Shown here: piece after piece, positions 32,837-37,040 of the stretch
How the letters are laid out: every line of letters starts with the position of its first letter
Position numbering within the stretch: position 1 is the first letter of the stretch
DNA from: an uncultured Oscillospiraceae bacterium
Lineage (GTDB): Bacteria; Bacillota; Clostridia; Oscillospirales; Oscillospiraceae
Assembly (NCBI GenBank): GCA_910585155.1
Contig: CAJUEC010000024.1
Location: forward strand, 1 to 37,040
Length of the DNA stretch: 37,040 nucleotides
Reading direction: 5' to 3'
Notes under the pieces: model-generated
What the model was told of the DNA's origin: nothing
Database searches by the model: none
What the model saw: only the letters and a program-made list of their open reading frames with translations
Position numbers and translations under genes: made by a program

Positions 32837-33286
32837 ATGTCAACAGTATGCGGAGCGGACTGCGGCAGCTGCGGGATGAGCGCGGGGTGCAGGGGGTGCG
32901 CCGAGACGGACGGGCGGCCGTTCGGGGAGGAGTGCCTGGTGTGGAGATGCTACAGGGACGGCGGGAAAGCGGCGTTTTTGGCCTATCAAGACCGGCTGAT
33001 TCGGGAATTCAACGCCTTGGAGCTTCCCGATCTGCCCCCGGTTACCCAGCTGTTCCCGCTGTGCGGGTCCTACATCAATATGGAGTATACCCTGCCCAAC
33101 GGGCAGCGCTTCAAGCTGCTGCGGGACGGCGAGATCTACCTGGGCTGTCAGGTGGAGAGGCCGGGCAGCGAGCGGTGCTACGGCCTGGCCGCCAACGGCG
33201 AACACCTGGTGGTGTGCGAGTACGGCTGCGGCGGCGCGGACCCGCAGCTTGTGCTGTACAAGAGAAGACAGGGCTCCAGCGTGTGA
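32837..33286 (+). CDS. DUF3795 cysteine-rich protein
   Basis: A 149-residue protein with a cysteine cluster at the N-terminus, CGADCGSCGMSAGCRGCAE, followed by ECLVWRCYRDGG, the pattern of DUF3795 proteins, which probably bind zinc or an iron-sulfur cluster. The C-terminal half has two more Cys-containing strands (YLGCQVERPG, VVCEYGCGG). Function unknown. ATG 32837 follows GGGAGGG and lies 19 nt after the malic enzyme stop, so they share a transcript. The TGA stop is part of the 20-bp terminator palindrome shared with spoIIP. Confidence 0.8.
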   Translation: MSTVCGADCGSCGMSAGCRGCAETDGRPFGEECLVWRCYRDGGKAAFLAYQDRLIREFNALELPDLPPVTQLFPLCGSYINMEYTLPNGQRFKLLRDGEIYLGCQVERPGSERCYGLAANGEHLVVCEYGCGGADPQLVLYKRRQGSSV

Positions 33287-33328
33287 ACAGGAAGAGAGCG
33301 CCGGTTATCCGGCGCTCTCTTCCTGTTC
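33285..33328. terminator. 20-bp perfect palindrome, bidirectional terminator between convergent genes
   Basis: GAACAGGAAGAGAGCGCCGG (33285-33304) pairs perfectly with its complement at 33309-33328 around a TTAT loop. It overlaps the last two bases of the DUF3795 stop codon. Its right arm, on the minus strand, encodes the last residues (QEESAG) of SpoIIP. There is no long T-run on either side. Confidence 0.75.
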
Positions 33329-34477
33329 CATCAGCTCCACCACCGTCCGGGCGTACAGCCGGGCGGCGGTGATGGCCTCTTGCAGAGTGTTTCCGTGGGT
33401 GCCCACCTCCACCAGGATGGTGCCGGTGGACAGGTGTTGGTTGAACCGGGTGGGGCGCAGCACCAGGGGCCGGGCCAGGGTGGACCATTTGCCGGACAGC
33501 GCCGCCTGGATGCTCACCGCCAGCGCCAGGTTCACCTTCCAATTGGGGTGGACCTGGCCGGTGGCGTCGCTGCCCATCACCATCATCACCTGGGCGCAGT
33601 TGTCCACCGTGCCCGCCACCACCTTGTAAATGGTGCCGTCATTGGCCACCAGCGCGTCCCGGTGGACGTCCAGCAGCAGCACCAGGGAGGGATACTTCTT
33701 CAGGTTCTCCGCTACCCCTTCCACCGAGCGGACATAGGCGTCGTTATAGCTGGGATAGTCGTACAGCGTGGTGTCATGGACCACGCCGATGCCCGCCGCC
33801 TCAAACACCGCCTTCATCTCCTCCCCCACCCGGACCATGTTGTAGTTGGTGTCCAGGGTGCGGTGGTCCCCGCTGGGCTCGTACAGGTCGGTGCCGTCCA
33901 TGGTGTAGGATTCGGTGGCGTGGGAGTGGTAGATCAGCACCTTGGGCCCCTCCCCGGCGGCGGACAGCTGGGGGGCGTTGGCCAGCAGGGCGGGTATGTC
34001 CAGGGTGTAGTCGGTGTGGTTGTAGATGGAGACCCCCTCCGCCGTCACATACTTGGCGGAGGATCCGGCCACCATGGTTTTGGGGATGATGCCCTCCGGC
34101 GCGGTGGTGGAGGCGGGGGGATCGGCATCCTCATCCTCCCCGGCGGGGTCCAGCTCGGCCAGGTCTTGGCTCTGGACGGGAGGGGGCTGGGAGGCGGAGG
34201 GCTCCGGCGCGGGCAGGCCGCTCCCCAGCAGGGAGGACTGGGCCAGCACCAGCCTGTCCCAGCCGGACAGGATGCCGGGGTCCTCCTCCAGGTCAAGCTC
34301 CGCCGACAGCAGGGCCAGGGCCACCTGGGCGCTGCCCGCCAGCTCCCGCAGATTGTCCAGCGCGGCGGCGGGGTCCCCCACCAGCCAGGCCAGCCACAGG
34401 GCCAGAGCGGCCACCAGGGCCGCCGCGCCCAGCCGCAGTCCCCGGACCCAGGGCCGGGTTGTCCGTTTCTTTCGCAT
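33305..34477 (-). CDS. spoIIP: Stage II sporulation protein P
   Basis: A 390-residue SpoIIP, the amidase/endopeptidase that with SpoIID and SpoIIM thins septal peptidoglycan and drives engulfment. It has a basic N-terminus, a membrane helix at about 14-34 (LRLGAAALVAALALWLAWLV), a proline-rich acidic linker (about 95-130), and the catalytic domain with VLIYHSHATESY, LLLDVHRDA and ILVEVGTHGNTLQEA. ATG 34477 is chosen because AGAGGTGA lies just upstream; a GTG at 34486 sits inside that sequence. It shows the organism makes or descends from spore-formers. Its 3' end forms one arm of the shared terminator. Confidence 0.93.
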   Translation of the reverse strand: MRKKRTTRPWVRGLRLGAAALVAALALWLAWLVGDPAAALDNLRELAGSAQVALALLSAELDLEEDPGILSGWDRLVLAQSSLLGSGLPAPEPSASQPPPVQSQDLAELDPAGEDEDADPPASTTAPEGIIPKTMVAGSSAKYVTAEGVSIYNHTDYTLDIPALLANAPQLSAAGEGPKVLIYHSHATESYTMDGTDLYEPSGDHRTLDTNYNMVRVGEEMKAVFEAAGIGVVHDTTLYDYPSYNDAYVRSVEGVAENLKKYPSLVLLLDVHRDALVANDGTIYKVVAGTVDNCAQVMMVMGSDATGQVHPNWKVNLALAVSIQAALSGKWSTLARPLVLRPTRFNQHLSTGTILVEVGTHGNTLQEAITAARLYARTVVELMEQEESAG

Positions 34478-34526
34478 ACGCTTCACCTCTCCCCAAGCCT
34501 ATGCGGCCCCGCCGGAAAATAGACGC

Positions 34527-34555
34527 TTGACAGCGGAGGTTTCCAGAGTTATACT
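34527..34555 (+). promoter_or_regulatory. Strong promoter of the AbrB-ABC operon
   Basis: TTGACA at 34527-34532 and TATACT at 34550-34555 with a 17-bp spacer, the closest to consensus in the window. The AbrB-type gene starts 36 bp later and could autoregulate it. Confidence 0.88.
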
Positions 34556-34590
34556 AAGTGGGAAAAATAAAACTAATAGGAGGAGTTGGA

Positions 34591-34833
34591 ATGAAGCTGA
34601 AATTGCCCAGCGACCAGTTTTTATCCACCGTGCGGGTGGGGGACAAGGGCCAGATCGTCATTCCCAAGGAGGTGCGGGACCTGTTCGAGATCGAGCCGGG
34701 GGACAGCCTGCTGCTGATGGCGGACAAGAAGCGGGGCATCGCCATTGTGGGTTTCGACGGGATGATCGACTTTATGGACGAATCCATCCGGCAGGCCCGG
34801 ATGGCCCAACAGAAGCAGGAGGAGAAAAAATGA
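34591..34833 (+). CDS. AbrB/SpoVT-type transcriptional regulator
   Basis: An 80-residue protein with one swapped-hairpin AbrB domain: STVRVGDKGQIVIPKEVRDL and FEIEPGDSLLLMADKKRGIA, then a helical tail with Gln and Lys (ARMAQQKQEEKK). These dimers bind DNA as transition-state or local regulators. ATG 34591 follows AGGAGG by about 8 nt; an earlier ATG at 34558 would lie within 3 nt of the promoter's -10. The stop overlaps the ABC ATPase start as ATGA, tying it tightly to the transporter, so it likely controls that operon. Confidence 0.9.
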   Translation: MKLKLPSDQFLSTVRVGDKGQIVIPKEVRDLFEIEPGDSLLLMADKKRGIAIVGFDGMIDFMDESIRQARMAQQKQEEKK

Positions 34834-35549
34834 ACGCGATACAGATCCTGGGCCTCACCAAGGAGTACGGGGGCCGCAGGGTGGTGGACGCCCTGGAGCT
34901 GTCCGTGCCGGAGGGGGAGCTGTTCGCCCTGCTGGGGGTGAACGGGGCGGGGAAGTCCACCACCATCAAAATGCTGTCCTGCCTCACCGCCCCCACCCGG
35001 GGAGACGCGGAGCTGATGGGACACAGCGTCCGCACCGACAGCCGCCGGGCCAAGGAGATTCTGGCCGTCTCCCCCCAGGAGACCGCCGTGGCCCCCAACC
35101 TCACCGTCCGGGAGAATCTGGAGCTGATGGCGGGCATCTATGGCCGGCCCATGGGGCGGGCGGAGGAGGTGATGGCCCGGCTGGGGCTGGAGGAGTGGTG
35201 GAAACGGTGGGCCAAGACCCTGTCCGGCGGCTGGCAGCGCCGGCTGTCCATCGCCATGGCCCTGGTGTCCCAGCCGGAGGTGCTGTTTTTGGACGAGCCC
35301 ACCCTGGGGCTGGACGTGCTGGCCCGGCGGGAGCTGTGGTCGGTCATCCGGGGACTGAAGGGGCACACCACCATCATTTTGACCACCCACTACCTGGAGG
35401 AGGCGGAGTCGCTGGCGGACCGCATCGGGATCATGAACGCCGGGCGGCTGCGGGCCGTGGGCACGGCGGAGGAGCTGAAGGCCCTGGCGGGCCGGGATGA
35501 TTTTGAGGACGCCTTTGTGGTTCTGGCGGGAGGGGAGGCGGCGTCATGA
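34830..35549 (+). CDS. ABC transporter ATP-binding protein
   Basis: A 239-residue ATPase of the ABC-2 exporter type. Walker A is GVNGAGKST (about 38-46), the Q-loop is SPQET, the signature is LSGGWQRRLS (Trp instead of Gln at the fifth position), Walker B is VLFLDEPTLGLD, and the switch histidine is in TTHYLEEAE. It overlaps the regulator upstream and the permease downstream by 4 nt each (ATGA), so the three form one operon. It most resembles drug or lantibiotic-type exporters; the substrate is not known. Confidence 0.94.
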   Translation: MNAIQILGLTKEYGGRRVVDALELSVPEGELFALLGVNGAGKSTTIKMLSCLTAPTRGDAELMGHSVRTDSRRAKEILAVSPQETAVAPNLTVRENLELMAGIYGRPMGRAEEVMARLGLEEWWKRWAKTLSGGWQRRLSIAMALVSQPEVLFLDEPTLGLDVLARRELWSVIRGLKGHTTIILTTHYLEEAESLADRIGIMNAGRLRAVGTAEELKALAGRDDFEDAFVVLAGGEAAS

Positions 35550-36277
35550 GAGTGAGAGCCTTTGCCAAGCGCAACATCAAGGAGCTGTTCCGGGACCCGC
35601 TGACCCTGTTTTTCGGGCTGGGCTTTCCCCTGGTGCTCCTGCTGATGATGACCCTCATCCAGCGCAATATTCCGGTGCACATTTTTGAGCTGCACACCCT
35701 GGCCCCGGGCATGGCCCTGTTCGGGCTGACCTTTATGGCGCTGTTCTCCGGCCTGCTGCTGGCCAAGGACCGCTCATCGGCCTTCCTGGCCCGGCTCACC
35801 GCCTCCCCCATGACGGCCTCCGACTTTCTGCTGGGCTACCTGCTACCCCTGCTGCCCATGGCGGTGGGGCAGAGTGTGATCTGCCTGGGGGCGGCGGTGG
35901 CCCTGGGCCTGCCCCTGAGCTGGAACCTGCTGGCGGCGGTGGCCGCCCTGATCCCCTCCGCCCTGCTGTTCATCGCCCTGGGCCTGCTGTGCGGAACACT
36001 GTTCAACGACAAGCAGGTGGGCGGTATGTGCGGGGCGCTGCTGACCAACGTGACGGCCTTTCTGGCGGGGATCTGGTTTGACCTGTCCCTGATGGGGGAG
36101 GGGTTCAAGACCTTTGCCTACCTGCTCCCCTTTGCCCACGGGGCGGACGGGGCCCGAGCCGCCCTGGCGGGGGACTGGGCGGCGCTGCCCGGCCACCTGC
36201 TGTGGGTGTCCGCCTGGGCCGCCGCCCTCATGGCGGTGGCCGTCCTGCTGTTCCGCCGGCGGCTGGCGGCCCCCTAG
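35546..36277 (+). CDS. ABC-2 type transporter permease
   Basis: A 243-residue membrane protein with six predicted helices, for example FGLGFPLVLLLMMTLIQ, MALFGLTFMALFSGLLLA, LPMAVGQSVICLGAAVAL and LLWVSAWAAALMAVAVLLF, in ABC-2 membrane arrangement. RLTASPMTASDFLLGYLLP is the usual cytoplasmic coupling segment. It pairs with the ATPase upstream and would act as a homodimeric export channel. No terminator is obvious in the 40 bp after its stop. Confidence 0.92.
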   Translation: MRVRAFAKRNIKELFRDPLTLFFGLGFPLVLLLMMTLIQRNIPVHIFELHTLAPGMALFGLTFMALFSGLLLAKDRSSAFLARLTASPMTASDFLLGYLLPLLPMAVGQSVICLGAAVALGLPLSWNLLAAVAALIPSALLFIALGLLCGTLFNDKQVGGMCGALLTNVTAFLAGIWFDLSLMGEGFKTFAYLLPFAHGADGARAALAGDWAALPGHLLWVSAWAAALMAVAVLLFRRRLAAP

Positions 36278-36318
36278 CAGAGTCAGTTTTTCGGCGAAAA
36301 AGCGGGGACATTGGGGGC

Positions 36319-36347
36319 TTGAACTTTTCCCGGTTCTGTGGTAAAGT
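36319..36347 (+). promoter_or_regulatory. Promoter of the bactofilin gene
   Basis: TTGAAC at 36319-36324 and TAAAGT at 36342-36347 with a 17-bp spacer, 35 bp before the bactofilin start codon. Confidence 0.7.
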
Positions 36348-36381
36348 AGAGGCGATACAAAAGGGAAAGGTGAGGATCCTT

Positions 36382-36882
36382 ATGGGTTTCTTCAGTGTGC
36401 AAAAAACAGAGACTCGCTCTGAGCTGTCTGTGCTCCCCAAGGATGAGGAGCCGGTGGTTCCCGTGTCAGGCGGCTCCCGGGCGGGCAGCACGGTCATCGC
36501 CCAGGGCGTAACCATCACGGGCTCGCTCCGGGGCGAGGGCGTGGTCCAGGTGGAAGGCGTGGTGGAGGGCGAATTCGACCTCACCGGCGCGGTGATTGTG
36601 GCGGAGACAGGGCTGGTTCGCGGTCCCGTCAAGGCGGATGTGGTCCGGGTGGCCGGCCGGATTGAGGGCGGCGTCCAGGCCCGGGAGCATATCCGGCTGG
36701 AGCCCACCGGCGGCGTGGAGGGAGATGTGACCACGGCCTCCCTGGTGGTGGAGGACGGAGGCCGCCTCAATGGCCGGTGCACCATGCTGAAGCCCCCTGT
36801 CGCTGACGCGGAGCTCCAGGCTGTGAGGAGTGGGGACGACCTGCGCTTCGGTCCGGACTTCGACTTGGAGGAGGAGCAGTAA
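36382..36882 (+). CDS. Bactofilin family cytoskeletal protein
   Basis: A 166-residue protein with a short disordered N-terminus (1-35), a beta-helical bactofilin core (about 38-135) built of short Gly/Val repeats (VTITGSLRGEGVVQVEGVVE, VKADVVRVAGRIEGGVQ), and an acidic tail. Bactofilins self-assemble into membrane-associated filaments that scaffold cell-wall enzymes. ATG 36382 follows AAAGGTGAGG; the frame is open further upstream by chance. It has its own promoter and terminator. No peptidase partner is adjacent within the window. Confidence 0.9.
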   Translation: MGFFSVQKTETRSELSVLPKDEEPVVPVSGGSRAGSTVIAQGVTITGSLRGEGVVQVEGVVEGEFDLTGAVIVAETGLVRGPVKADVVRVAGRIEGGVQAREHIRLEPTGGVEGDVTTASLVVEDGGRLNGRCTMLKPPVADAELQAVRSGDDLRFGPDFDLEEEQ

Positions 36883-36903
36883 GAAGCTGCAGCAATCTGC
36901 GAA

Positions 36904-36936
36904 GAGAGGCCGTCCTTGCGGACGGCCTCTCCTTTT
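36904..36936 (+). terminator. Terminator after the bactofilin gene
   Basis: Perfect 12-bp stem GAGAGGCCGTCC / GGACGGCCTCTC (36904-36915 with 36920-36931), loop TTGC, then C and four T. Confidence 0.9.
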
Positions 36937-37040
36937 GCGTTTTGACTTTGTGCGCGGGTAGGAGGGACGGCCCTTTGCCGCCGGGGGTGTCAACGCCAAT
37001 TTGAAATTGTAAGAAAACGCCGAAGAAATTTTGTAGTTTT

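Noticed and set aside
36937..37040. Possible gene start at the right edge
   Set aside because: Only AT-rich non-coding sequence follows the bactofilin terminator; no start signal or frame can be supported before the window ends.

Overview
The window is a high-GC Firmicutes-type chromosome segment. Almost every gene has a GGAGG-class ribosome-binding site. It carries an HPr with both His15 and Ser46, a sporulation gene (spoIIP), and a division/cell-wall (dcw) cluster in clostridial style. High GC with spore genes and AraC/EamA-type accessory genes suggests an anaerobic gut Clostridia (Oscillospiraceae / Flavonifractor-like). That placement is inference from gene content, not a database match.

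Layout. 1-6946: DNA repair and housekeeping (recO 3' end, mutS2, HPr, then uvrC-rsmD-coaD and a coiled-coil gene). 7270-19856: the dcw cluster on the + strand, mraZ-rsmH-ftsL-PBP-(MurE-like remnant)-mraY-ftsW-murG-murA-ftsQ-ftsZ. It starts from a clear promoter before mraZ, and ftsZ has its own strong promoter. murB, murC, murD, murF and a complete murE are absent from the cluster. Where murE normally lies there is a 175-residue protein that resembles the MurE central domain but lacks the P-loop lysine. 19945-23308: a radical SAM protein, GluQ-RS and guaB; the guaB promoter begins inside the gluQ stop region.

23347-28160 is an accessory stretch: a lipoprotein stub, a DUF6933-like gene, a peptide deformylase with an altered motif 1, a small acidic protein, a Nudix gene cut inside its Nudix box, a DUF262 remnant with a stop codon, an AraC C-terminal fragment, and an intact minus-strand operon (AraC regulator, EamA exporter, DUF2000 protein). 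From about 25130 the base composition turns visibly AT-richer, which fits horizontal acquisition followed by decay.

28490-36882 returns to host-like composition: a two-component system, malic enzyme, a DUF3795 protein, spoIIP (minus strand), an AbrB-type regulator with an ABC exporter, and a bactofilin.

The most unusual features are: (i) the P-loop-deficient MurE-like protein, translationally overlapped with the division PBP; (ii) a family of intergenic repeat elements at four or more places, including a 137-bp tandem duplication that starts in the murA stop codon; (iii) a 20-bp perfect palindrome that serves as shared terminator and also encodes the end of spoIIP. No tRNA, rRNA, CRISPR array or intact transposase was seen.
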